A DNA stretch of 64,000 nt from contig NZ_CP092471.1 of the NCBI RefSeq assembly GCF_026168555.1, forward strand, positions 754,501 through 818,500. Direction: 5' to 3'. The notes beneath the pieces were generated by a model. The model worked only from the letters and a program-made list of their open reading frames with translations. It did no database searches and was not told where the DNA came from. Numbering within the stretch: the first letter of the stretch is position 1; each line of letters begins with the position of its first letter. This DNA is from Qipengyuania spongiae. Lineage in GTDB: Bacteria; Pseudomonadota; Alphaproteobacteria; Sphingomonadales; Sphingomonadaceae. Shown in pieces: positions 53,027 through 60,010 of this stretch. Position numbers and translations under genes: made by a program.

Positions 53027-53681
53027 CGCGCGATCCCTTCTTGCTGCCTCGTGCTTTCCGGATCGCGGCGTCGCTCTCCTTCGCACGGGCGCGCAATCTG
53101 TCGATCTTGGCGTTGATCGCGGCGATGGTCGTCACCTCGTCGGCAAGCGTGCGCCGGCCTTTCTCGCGGGCGACGCTCTCGCGATGGGCGGTGAGGCAGC
53201 GCAGCGCCGTGGCGGGATCGAACTTGCGCCCCGCCGCCGCGCTCGTCCGCGCTTCTTCGCCCGAGCGCAGGTGCTCGAGCATCTGCATTTCCAGATTGTC
53301 GTAACCCTCGGCCAGCGCGGCATACCAGCGGCGGGCGAATTCGGGCTCGTCGCGGCGCAGACGATAGACCGCACGGGCATCGATCCCCGCCGCTTCCGCC
53401 GCTGCCGAGACGTTGGAGCTTTCGGCGAGCGCGTCGAGGAAGCGGTCGATCTTCTTCAGCCCGATCCGGCGCAGCCCCCTGCTCGCGGGCGGCGCGGGCA
53501 ATGTCTTGCTGCCGCCCGTCGCATCCCAGGCCGCGCGGAAAACGGCATCGTTCCTGCGGCGGTTGTAGGCCGTGCCCTTCGACACCCCGGCAGCGCGCGC
53601 CGCCGCCTCGATCGGGCTGCCCTTGCGCAGCGCCGCCAGGAACGCGGCGACCCACGCCGGTTCCGCTTTGCGATCCGTCAT
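53013..53681 (-). CDS. Putative terminase small subunit-like DNA-binding protein
   Basis: This 222-residue basic protein contains two helix-turn-helix segments (about 22-45, 'AAARAAGVSKGTAYNRRR', and about 85-108, 'AAAEAAGIDARAVYRLRR'), a Leu-rich helix ('MQMLEHLRSGEEARTSAA') and a Lys/Arg-rich tail. Its position directly before the large terminase, the 14-base overlap and its repeated DNA-binding helices fit a small terminase (GTA gene 1-like). It is full length with no stop or frameshift. Since the large subunit is broken, it may now be decaying or may act only as a DNA-binding protein. Confidence 0.68.
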   Translation of the reverse strand: MTDRKAEPAWVAAFLAALRKGSPIEAAARAAGVSKGTAYNRRRNDAVFRAAWDATGGSKTLPAPPASRGLRRIGLKKIDRFLDALAESSNVSAAAEAAGIDARAVYRLRRDEPEFARRWYAALAEGYDNLEMQMLEHLRSGEEARTSAAAGRKFDPATALRCLTAHRESVAREKGRRTLADEVTTIAAINAKIDRLRARAKESDAAIRKARGSKKGSRDGGR

Positions 53682-53731
53682 CCTTCAACCCTTCCCGAAA
53701 TGGCGCGTGTGCAGAATCTGCTCCGGACGGC

Positions 53732-53764
53732 AAAAGGGCGGCCCCTTGCGAGGACCGCCCTTTC
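53732..53764 (-). terminator. Intrinsic terminator inside the leader of the terminase gene
   Basis: AAAGGGCGG (53733-53741) pairs with CCGCCCTTT (53755-53763). On the minus strand the stem is followed by TTTTGCC. It lies between the strong minus-strand promoter at 53804-53832 and the small terminase ATG (53681), with no gene between. It could also work on the plus strand. Confidence 0.8.
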
Positions 53765-53797
53765 TACCGTCTCCGGCGACTCGCACTATCGCGATGT
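53732..53797 (-). ncRNA. Candidate small RNA or attenuated leader of about 65 nt
   Basis: The transcript from the TTGACA/TACATA promoter would run from about 53797 to the T-run at 53735-53732. It carries no open frame of note and ends in a 9-pair hairpin. It may be an independent small RNA or a premature-termination leader for the terminase genes. This is inference from the promoter and terminator only. Confidence 0.45.
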
Positions 53798-53803
53798 TCC
53801 GTT

Positions 53804-53832
53804 TATGTACCCAAAGAGCGTCACGATGTCAA
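53804..53832 (-). promoter_or_regulatory. Strong sigma-70-type promoter, minus strand
   Basis: On the minus strand, TTGACA (53832-53827) is followed by exactly 17 bases and TACATA (53809-53804). This is the best -35/-10 pair seen in the window. Transcription would start near 53797 and meet the terminator after about 65 nt. Confidence 0.75.
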
Positions 53833-53916
53833 TCTCAAAGTGCCAAATAGGTTAGCGAATAGGTTGTGCGTCCGTGCTTGCCTACACCCCGCGCGCCGCC
53901 TAATCCGCGCGCCATC

Positions 53917-54576
53917 ATGGTGATGAAACCGCTGCGCGCGCTTTACGACTGGACGATGGACAAGGCCGCGCATCCGCACGCCGTGTGGTGGCTGGCGCTG
54001 TTCTGCTTCATCGAGGCGAGCTTTTTCCCGGTCCCGCCGCACCCGCTGCTCGGCCTGATGTGCCTCGCCGAACCGAAGAAGGCGCTGCGCTTCGGCACGA
54101 TCGCGACGCTCGCCTCGGTGGTTGGCGGGCTGCTCGGCTATGCCATCGGCTGGGGCCTGTGGGACACGGTCGGCATCCAGCTCGTCGGCGCGCTGGGCAT
54201 GGCAGAGAATTTCCCCGTCGCCGCGTGCTATCTGCGCGAATTCGACTGGGAGGCGATCGTGGTCGCCGGGGCGACGCCGGTGCCGTTCAAGCTGCTCACC
54301 ATCGCCTCGGGCTTCGTGGCGATGAACCTCGTCACCTTCGTGCTCGCCAGCGTCGTCGGGCGGGGCATGATCTTCTTCACCGTCGGCGTGCTGTTCCGCA
54401 TCTTCGGCGCCCCGATCAAGCGCTTCATCGACAAGTATCTCGGCCTCGTCACCGCCGCCTTCGTGGCGCTGGTGGTGGGCGGCGTGCTGGTCCTCACCAT
54501 GGCCGGCCACGGCGGCGACGACCCCACCGACGCCTGCACCGGCGCGACCTACGAGAGCTTGGGTCTGGAGGGGTAG
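53917..54576 (+). CDS. YqaA-type (VTT/SNARE-associated, DedA-related) membrane protein
   Basis: This integral membrane protein of about 219 residues has five or six hydrophobic segments. The opening 'WWLALFCFIEASFFPVPPHPLLG' and the central 'FPVAACYLREFDWEAIVVAGATPVPFKLLTIASGF' with 'VGRGMIFFTVGVLFRIFG' match the YqaA branch of the VTT/DedA family, in which 'PxPF/P...K' and the Arg-Gly near the end are conserved. DedA-type proteins are linked to lipid flipping and membrane potential. The start is ATG at 53917 or 53923; neither has a good ribosome-binding site. The C-terminus is acidic and soluble. Confidence 0.82.
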   Translation: MVMKPLRALYDWTMDKAAHPHAVWWLALFCFIEASFFPVPPHPLLGLMCLAEPKKALRFGTIATLASVVGGLLGYAIGWGLWDTVGIQLVGALGMAENFPVAACYLREFDWEAIVVAGATPVPFKLLTIASGFVAMNLVTFVLASVVGRGMIFFTVGVLFRIFGAPIKRFIDKYLGLVTAAFVALVVGGVLVLTMAGHGGDDPTDACTGATYESLGLEG

Positions 54577-54645
54577 CCGGGGCCTGAGCAGGCGTTTGGC
54601 TTTGGCCCCTATTGCGGTCGTTCCGTTCGCTTGTCACTATAACGT

Positions 54646-55083
54646 ATGGCACGGGAAATTGTGGAGCGTTGGGAGCCCTCGAGCAGATTATCCGAGTGTC
54701 CCGCAGACATTTTTGACGCAAACTGGCAGGGTGACCGTCAGCGACTTCTCGTCACGGTAAAATACGCTGACAATTCTGGCGAGAATGATCAGAGGGACGC
54801 GCTGGTCATTTTCCATGATGTCTGGGCGCATAGAGTCCTCGACGAGGACATGGACGATGAAATGCTATTGAACAGCCCAGCAGCAAAGCTGGCTGTAAAC
54901 TATCCTTACGGTGGCAGATGGCCCTTCCTCGAAGTTAGATCATCTTTCTGGGTGGGAAAACTAGTCGAGCGGCACTGCGGGTGGACTTCAGATGACTTCC
55001 GGCATTTGATTATCACTGCGCGAAATATGCACCTGCACGTAGCTTGTCTGACTTTGTCGAAGCCGACATACGTTTGTGGCTGA
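54646..55083 (+). CDS. Orphan protein in an AT-richer islet
   Basis: This open frame encodes 145 residues: 'MAREIVERWEPSSRLSECPAD', a segment with 'DALVIFHDVWAHRVLDEDMDD' and 'HCGWTSDDFRHLIITARNMHLHVACL'. I recognise no family. It is soluble, acidic in the middle, and has no signal peptide. Codon use and base composition (many AT-ending codons) differ clearly from neighbours, suggesting recent transfer. A TATAAC at 54638-54643 lies immediately before the ATG, so the real start could be the in-frame GTG at 54661 or later. Its size and setting resemble polymorphic-toxin immunity proteins, but this is a guess. Confidence 0.5.
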   Translation: MAREIVERWEPSSRLSECPADIFDANWQGDRQRLLVTVKYADNSGENDQRDALVIFHDVWAHRVLDEDMDDEMLLNSPAAKLAVNYPYGGRWPFLEVRSSFWVGKLVERHCGWTSDDFRHLIITARNMHLHVACLTLSKPTYVCG

Positions 55084-55144
55084 GGACGAGCAACCGCTTA
55101 CGACCTCAAAATGCTCACAAAGCGTAATTGTGGGAAGGAACGGC

Positions 55145-55354
55145 ATGACTAAGCACTGCTGTGAAATGATGCGCGCTAATGTCAATAATATGTGCGATCA
55201 GCATGAGGATCGATTTGCGTGTCCTGACTGTTTGATCCACCATTCAGAAAAACGGGATAGCTATGGGCTTATCATCCACGACGGTGGGTCATCTGTCATA
55301 ACCATTTCCTACTGCCCTTGGTGTGCGGTGAAGTTACCGAATGGTCTGGACTGA
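55145..55354 (+). CDS. Small Cys-rich zinc-ribbon protein (DUF6980-like)
   Basis: This 69-residue protein begins 'MTKHCCEMMRANVNNMCDQHE', continues 'RFACPDCLIHHSEKRDSYGL' and ends 'VITISYCPWCAVKLPNGLD'. The CC, CPDC-like and CPWC pairs and the 'YGLIIHDGGSS' segment are the pattern of the DUF6980 family as I recall it, small proteins of unknown role found scattered in mobile regions. The ATG at 55145 has GGAAGGA 5 bases upstream, so it is preferred over the earlier in-frame ATG at 55076, which overlaps the orphan upstream. It may bind zinc. It shares the AT-richer composition of its neighbour. Confidence 0.68.
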   Translation: MTKHCCEMMRANVNNMCDQHEDRFACPDCLIHHSEKRDSYGLIIHDGGSSVITISYCPWCAVKLPNGLD

Positions 55355-55400
55355 ACGTCCGTCATCCACCCCAACAGTAATCCTCCGCCCGAAGCATACG

Positions 55401-55432
55401 AAAACGGGGCGGCGCCTCCCGGTCCGCCCCGT
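55401..55432 (-). terminator. Intrinsic terminator of the osmC-like gene
   Basis: ACGGGGCGG (55404-55412) pairs with CCGCCCCGT (55424-55432). On the minus strand the hairpin is followed by TTTTCG. It lies 25 bases beyond the osmC-like stop. Confidence 0.8.
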
Positions 55433-55457
55433 CTGCTTGGCGTAGGGTTCCGCCGCC

Positions 55458-55889
55458 TTAGCCCTCGAACTGGGTCTCCAGCGTGATCTCGCAGGTCAGC
55501 AGCTTGGAGATCGGGCAGCCCTTCTTGGCTTCGGCCGCGAGTTCCTCGAATTTCGCCTTGTCGAGGCCGGGGACATTGGCCTTGGTCGAGAGCGCCGACT
55601 TCGTCACGGTGAACCCGTCGCCGTCCTTTTCGAGGCTCACTTCGGCCGAGGTGTCGAGCGTGCCGTCCTCGTGCCCGGCATCGGCCAGCTTGAAGGCGAG
55701 CGCCATGGTGAAGCAGCTCGCGTGGGCGGCCGCGATCAGCTCTTCGGGATTGGTCCCGGCCTTGTCCTCGAACCGGGTCTGGAAGCCGTAGGGCTGATCG
55801 GACAGCGCGCCCGACTGGGTCGAGACATGGCCCTTGCCGCCCTTGCCGAGACCTTCGTATTTCGCGCTGCCGGTTTTCTTGATGGTCAT
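55458..55889 (-). CDS. osmC: OsmC-family peroxidase
   Basis: This 143-residue protein belongs to the OsmC branch of thiol peroxidases, which reduce organic hydroperoxides. The peroxidatic Cys is in 'AAAHASCFTMALAFKL' (about residue 58) and the resolving Cys in 'KKGCPISKLL' (about 125). 'GTNPEELIAAAHASCF' is diagnostic. There is no signal peptide. It has its own terminator and lies 62 bases before the next minus-strand gene stop, on the far side of the AT-richer islet. Confidence 0.92.
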   Translation of the reverse strand: MTIKKTGSAKYEGLGKGGKGHVSTQSGALSDQPYGFQTRFEDKAGTNPEELIAAAHASCFTMALAFKLADAGHEDGTLDTSAEVSLEKDGDGFTVTKSALSTKANVPGLDKAKFEELAAEAKKGCPISKLLTCEITLETQFEG

Positions 55890-55951
55890 CGTGTGTCCTT
55901 CGGTAGAAATGGTGTTCTTTCGAAAGACGGTTCAGGCGCGGGCGCGTTCCG

Positions 55952-57607
55952 TCAGATGCCGAAGGCCTTGAGCAGGGCGTCGAAGGTGTTCTCCAGCCCG
56001 GCGCGGACGCTGGTGCGGCGGCCGGCCATCGGCGCTTCCTCGATGACGAGAACGCCCTGTCCGTTCGCGTCCTCGTCGGCCACCCGGTCGCGGAAGAGCG
56101 GCTCGCGGCCGAAGAGATAGGGCTGGAAGGTCTCGTTGCGGCGGATGGCGTAGCCGGTGCGCGCCGAGAAGCCCAGCAGCTGGTCCTGCCCGAAGACGCG
56201 GCCGATGCGCGCCGGCTCGACCCGCACGCCGCGCCCGCCCTTGACGATCAGCCCGGCGGGCCCGTGGAAGACCAGAAAGCGGAACTGGAAGGTCAGCCAG
56301 GCATGGAGGCTGAACAGGCGCCAGCGGCTGCGGATCGCCACCGGCCGGTCGATCGGCTGAACCACTGCCGCGAGCGCGCGGGGCTGGAGCACCAGAGCGG
56401 CACCCGGCGCAAGGTCGATCCGCGCGATCTCGGCGAAGGGATCGGCGCGGGCCGAAATGCCGAAGACCGCGCCCGTGCCGCGCGCACCGGTGAGAAAGGC
56501 CATGCCGCTCGCCAGGCTGGTCAGCGGATCGCGCCAGCTGAGCAGCCAGCGCGTGCGCATCTCTGCGCCGCTCTGGCTCGACTGGAGGAAGCTCTGGCGC
56601 ACCAGCAACTCCTCGCCCTCGCCGAGCTCGATCTGGAGCGAGGGGGCCGAGCGCTCGCTCGCCGCGATCGGCTCGGGCACCGGCTCGCGCCCGGTGATCA
56701 GGCGGATCGGCGGGCGGCGCTCGGCCAGCGGGGCGAGCCCGAAATAGAACAGCGTGCGGATGGCGAAGGGCATCAGCAGGATGGCGAGAAGGGCAAGGGC
56801 GGCGCGCCCCATCACGTCGCGAAGGGTGGTGTTCGATATGCCGGTGGTCGGGTCGGGCAGGATGGCGGCGGCGACCTCCTCCAGCGCGGCGAGGCGCTGG
56901 CGGGCCGCGCTTGCCGCACGGGCGGCGGCGAGGCCGCGTGTCCGCCGGTCGATCCGGTCGCGCGCCTCGGCGCAGCGCGTGTCGCGCCGCTCGGTCAGCG
57001 CCTGCCGCTCGCGCAGGAAGATGGTGCGCAGGTTTCGCTCCAGCGGTTCCTGCCGGTCGAAGGCGGCGAGCGCGGCGCTCGCATTGCTGCACAGCCGGCG
57101 CGAGGCGGCGATGGCGCTCTCGGTCGGGATGCGCGCATAGTCAGCCAGCCGGTCCTCGGCCTCGGCCAGAGCGGCTTCGCGCGTGCTGCGCTCGCTGACC
57201 GCTTCCAGCGCGGCGATCTCGGCATCGAGCGCGGCCGCCCGCAGCTCCAGCCGCTTGCGCGCGAGGATCCGCGAGGGCCGGATGCGGTCGAGCCAGCCAC
57301 TACCCTCCGCCAGTTCGGCCGCCAGCGTTGCCCGCTCGGCCCGCGCTGCGGCAAGGCGGCCCGCCACTGCCTCCGCGCTCGCCCCGCTTATCGCTTCGGT
57401 CCGGGCCTCGAGCGCGGCCTGCGCGGCGGCGCGTTCCTCGGTCAGCCGGTCGCGCACTTCGGCGACCGACATCGCGTCCTGCCGCAGGCTCTCGCCCGAG
57501 AATTGGCCCGAGATCGCGGGCCAGGCGAACAGGTAGAACGCTATGCCCGCGCACAGCAGCAGGTAGAGCAGCCCGGTGCGGCCCAGCCATCCGAGCAGCG
57601 GTTTCAC
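55952..57607 (-). CDS. Uncharacterised membrane/coiled-coil protein in the serine palmitoyltransferase operon
   Basis: This 551-residue protein has an N-terminal membrane segment (about 11-31), a long Ala/Arg/Glu-rich coiled coil (about 45-240), a second hydrophobic segment (about 262-290, 'AALALLAILLMPFAIRTLFYFG') and a C-terminal beta-rich domain (about 325-530: 'LGEGEELLVRQSF', 'GPAGLIVKGGRGVRVEP', 'RTGYAIRRNETFQPYLFGREP'). The C-terminal part faintly resembles the AIM24/TRAP-like fold. I do not recognise a function. It lies 10 bases after spt on the same strand, so it is co-transcribed with acp-spt and may assist sphingolipid synthesis or trafficking. Confidence 0.75.
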   Translation of the reverse strand: MKPLLGWLGRTGLLYLLLCAGIAFYLFAWPAISGQFSGESLRQDAMSVAEVRDRLTEERAAAQAALEARTEAISGASAEAVAGRLAAARAERATLAAELAEGSGWLDRIRPSRILARKRLELRAAALDAEIAALEAVSERSTREAALAEAEDRLADYARIPTESAIAASRRLCSNASAALAAFDRQEPLERNLRTIFLRERQALTERRDTRCAEARDRIDRRTRGLAAARAASAARQRLAALEEVAAAILPDPTTGISNTTLRDVMGRAALALLAILLMPFAIRTLFYFGLAPLAERRPPIRLITGREPVPEPIAASERSAPSLQIELGEGEELLVRQSFLQSSQSGAEMRTRWLLSWRDPLTSLASGMAFLTGARGTGAVFGISARADPFAEIARIDLAPGAALVLQPRALAAVVQPIDRPVAIRSRWRLFSLHAWLTFQFRFLVFHGPAGLIVKGGRGVRVEPARIGRVFGQDQLLGFSARTGYAIRRNETFQPYLFGREPLFRDRVADEDANGQGVLVIEEAPMAGRRTSVRAGLENTFDALLKAFGI

Positions 57608-57617
57608 CGCCCGCTTC

Positions 57618-58880
57618 TCAGATGATGCCGACCGCTTTGCCGGCCTTCTCGAAGATCGCGAGGATCTCGCCCACTTCCTCTTCCGAATGCTCGGCGCAGA
57701 GCGAGCAGCGCAGCAGGGTCATGTTGGCGGGTGTTGCCGGCGGGCGCGCGAGATTGACGTAGAGCCCGCCCTTGATCAGCGCCTCCCACATCGCAGCGCC
57801 CTGTTCGAGGTCGGGCATGATCACCGCGATGATCGCGCTCTCGGGCTCCTCGGTGCCGAGCTGGAAGCCGAGATCCTTCAGCCCCTTGTGCAGCGCCTTG
57901 GAATTCTCCCACAGATGCGCGCGTTTCTCGCCGCCATCCATCAGCTTGCGGATCGAGGTGCAGGCGGTCGCCACCACGCTCGGCGGCAGGCTGGCGGTGA
58001 AGACATAGGGGCGGCAGACCAGCCGCATGATCTCGAACTTGGGATGGTTCGAAACGCAGAAACCCCCGACCGTGCCGACGCTCTTGGAGAAGGTGCCGAT
58101 GATGAAATCGACGTCGTCGATCACGCCCGCCTGCTCCACCACGCCGCGGCCGTTGTCGCCGATGAAGCCCATCGAATGCGCCTCGTCGACCAGCACCATC
58201 GCGCCGTATTTCTTCGCGACCGCGACCATCTCCTCTAGCGGAGCGATGTCGCCGAGCATCGAGTAGACGCCTTCGAGCACGACCAGCTTGCCCGCGCCTT
58301 CCGGAATCCGCTTCAGGCGCTTTTCCATCGCCTCGATGTCGTTGTGCTTGAACGGCACGATCTCCGCATCGCCCAGCTTGCAGCCGTCCCAGATGCTGGC
58401 GTGGCTGTCGATGTCGAGGACGATGTAGTCGCCCTTGCCCGCGATCGTGCTGATGATGCCGAGATTGGCCTGGTAACCGGTGGAGAAGACCATGGCGTGG
58501 TCGAAACCGTAGAATTCGCGCAGCGCGTCCTCGACCTCGCGGTGGCCCTGATAGGTGCCGTTCAGCACCCGGCTGCCGGTGGTCCCGCTGCCGAAATCGT
58601 TGAGCGCTTGCTCGCCCGCCGCGATCACGTCGGGATCGAAGGTCATGCCCATGTAATTGTAGGTGCCCAGCAGGATCGTGTCGCGTCCGTTGCACACCGC
58701 GCGGGTGGGGGAGAGGACCTTCTCCATCACCAGGTTGAACGGATCCTCGACGCCCTTCGCCAGCAACCCCTCGCGCATGGCGATGACGGGATCGAACTTG
58801 GAGAAGAGGTCGCCGGTCTGCCCCTCGCCGGAGCTGATCTCGTCCGCCGGGCGGTCCGGCTGGCTGATGCCTTCGCTCAT
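57618..58880 (-). CDS. spt: Serine palmitoyltransferase
   Basis: This PLP enzyme condenses serine and palmitoyl-CoA (or acyl-ACP) to 3-ketodihydrosphingosine, the first step of sphingolipid synthesis. It is 420 residues, as in Sphingomonas paucimobilis SPT, and shares 'DTILLGTYNYMGMTFDPDVI', 'FGSGTTGSRVLNGTYQGH', 'LVVLEGVYSMLGDIAPL', 'DEAHSMGFIGDNGRG' and the PLP lysine in 'IGTFSKSVGTVGGF' (about 265). The ATG shares one base with the acp stop. An acyl carrier protein is encoded directly upstream, which suits an acyl-ACP substrate supply. Confidence 0.94.
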   Translation of the reverse strand: MSEGISQPDRPADEISSGEGQTGDLFSKFDPVIAMREGLLAKGVEDPFNLVMEKVLSPTRAVCNGRDTILLGTYNYMGMTFDPDVIAAGEQALNDFGSGTTGSRVLNGTYQGHREVEDALREFYGFDHAMVFSTGYQANLGIISTIAGKGDYIVLDIDSHASIWDGCKLGDAEIVPFKHNDIEAMEKRLKRIPEGAGKLVVLEGVYSMLGDIAPLEEMVAVAKKYGAMVLVDEAHSMGFIGDNGRGVVEQAGVIDDVDFIIGTFSKSVGTVGGFCVSNHPKFEIMRLVCRPYVFTASLPPSVVATACTSIRKLMDGGEKRAHLWENSKALHKGLKDLGFQLGTEEPESAIIAVIMPDLEQGAAMWEALIKGGLYVNLARPPATPANMTLLRCSLCAEHSEEEVGEILAIFEKAGKAVGII

Positions 58881-59122
58881 CAGGCGGACCGCAGCTTGTG
58901 CACCGCGTCGACCAGCTGGCCGTAGGTCTCGATTTCGGCCTGCTGGTTCATCGAGATGATGATGTCGAACTCGTCCTCGATCTCGGCGACGAAATCCATC
59001 ACCGTCAGGCTGTCGAATTCGAGATCGTTCTGGAAGCTCGTATCCTCGGTGATCGTCACCCCCTTCTTGTTGAAGGGTTCGGCGATCTCGCGGATCTTGG
59101 CGTCGGTTTCGGCGCGGTCCAT
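58880..59122 (-). CDS. Acyl carrier protein of the sphingolipid operon
   Basis: This 80-residue protein begins 'MDRAETDAKIREIAEPFNKKG' and has the phosphopantetheine serine in 'NDLEFDSLTVMDFVAEIEDEF' (DSL, about residue 39-41). It is acidic and of normal ACP size. The frame extends upstream to 59395, but the ATG at 59122 is the natural start. It differs from AcpP of fatty acid synthesis and, being followed at once by spt, most likely carries the acyl chain for serine palmitoyltransferase. Confidence 0.9.
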   Translation of the reverse strand: MDRAETDAKIREIAEPFNKKGVTITEDTSFQNDLEFDSLTVMDFVAEIEDEFDIIISMNQQAEIETYGQLVDAVHKLRSA

Positions 59123-59279
59123 GTCGGTCGGGTCCTTAGTTGTCTGCGGTGCACGCGAGAGGCCCGGCGGCGCTCCGTCCGCTTCGTCCCCGCGCGGGAT
59201 ATTCCTGCATGCGGCCAAACGGCCTGCGCGGGTGCTTGTCAAGCCGATGGCCCGTTGCGGCCGCCTGAACAACGCAATC

Positions 59280-59648
59280 TCAGGCAGGCAGCAGCTCGCG
59301 AACGGCGGCCATGAACGGCCCGATCGAGACCGGCTTGGCCAGATAATCCTCCGCGCCCGCACCGCGGATGCGCTCCTCGTCGCCCTTGCCGGCATAGGCG
59401 GTGACCGCCAGCACCGGCGTGCGGGCGAGGGCGGGATCGCTCTTGATCTGCGCGATCAGGTCGAGCCCGGAAACATTGGGCAGCTGGATGTCCATGATGA
59501 CGAGGTCGGGCGTGAATTTCTGCGTGGTGGTCAGCACGTTCTGCCCGTCCGCCACCGGAACCACCTCGAAACCGTTGGCCTTGAGCACGTCGCAGAACAG
59601 TTTGCGGTTGAGATCGTTGTCCTCGACAACCATTATACGCTTCGTCAC
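59280..59648 (-). CDS. divK: DivK-like single-domain response regulator
   Basis: This 122-residue CheY-like receiver has the acidic pair in 'IMVVEDNDLNRKLFCDVL' (about residues 9-11), the phospho-acceptor Asp in 'LVIMDIQLPNVSG' (about 53), Thr/Ser in 'AVTAYAG' and Lys in 'YLAKPVSI' (about 105). 'KANGFEVV' and 'QLPNVSGLDLIAQIK' are typical of DivK, the alphaproteobacterial cell-cycle and polarity regulator. The start is GTG at 59648 with GGGAG 8 bases upstream. pleD, which follows divK in Caulobacter, is not here; acp lies 157 bases downstream. Confidence 0.85.
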   Translation of the reverse strand: MTKRIMVVEDNDLNRKLFCDVLKANGFEVVPVADGQNVLTTTQKFTPDLVIMDIQLPNVSGLDLIAQIKSDPALARTPVLAVTAYAGKGDEERIRGAGAEDYLAKPVSIGPFMAAVRELLPA

Positions 59649-59761
59649 GCAGATACTCCCGACCGGTCCGGCGGGCGCGTTAGGCACTTCTACGGAGATA
59701 GACAATTCCACTCGGAAAATCCGCCCCCAGCCGCTTTCCGCCCGAAACCCGCGAGCCTTCG

Positions 59762-60010
59762 GTGCTGGCGCTCGAAGCGCTCGGCTGGGCATTGGCCGAC
59801 GGGGACCGCGCCGAGCGGCTGCTGTCGCTGACCGGCCTCACGCCCGAGCGGCTGCGCCACGGGATCGAGGACCGCGCGGTGCAGGCGGCGGTGCTCGAAT
59901 TCATCGCCAATCACGAACCCGATCTGGTGCTGGCGGCCGACGCGCTCTCGACCACGCCCGAGGCGCTGGTCGCCGCGCATCGGAGCCTCGAAGGCGGGAA
60001 CGGAGCGTGA
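59762..60010 (+). CDS. DUF3572-family protein
   Basis: This small helical protein of unknown function matches DUF3572 with 'LALEALGWALADGDRAERLLSLTGLTPERLR' and 'FIANHEPDLVLAADAL'. The frame is open from a TAG at 59699. A GTG at 59762 would give 82 residues without a ribosome-binding site. An ATT at 59705, 7 bases after 'GGAG', would give about 101 residues (IPLGKSAPSRF...), and DUF3572 proteins usually do have a short N-terminal tail. The true start is therefore uncertain. It is followed by a GTGA overlap with the HAD gene. Confidence 0.75.
   Translation: MLALEALGWALADGDRAERLLSLTGLTPERLRHGIEDRAVQAAVLEFIANHEPDLVLAADALSTTPEALVAAHRSLEGGNGA

Noticed and set aside
53846..53865. Direct repeat AATAGGTT spaced by 12 bases, considered as an attachment site for the GTA-like region
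   Set aside because: The repeat is only 8 bases, both copies lie side by side on one flank, no copy was seen on the other flank, and no integrase or target tRNA is near.
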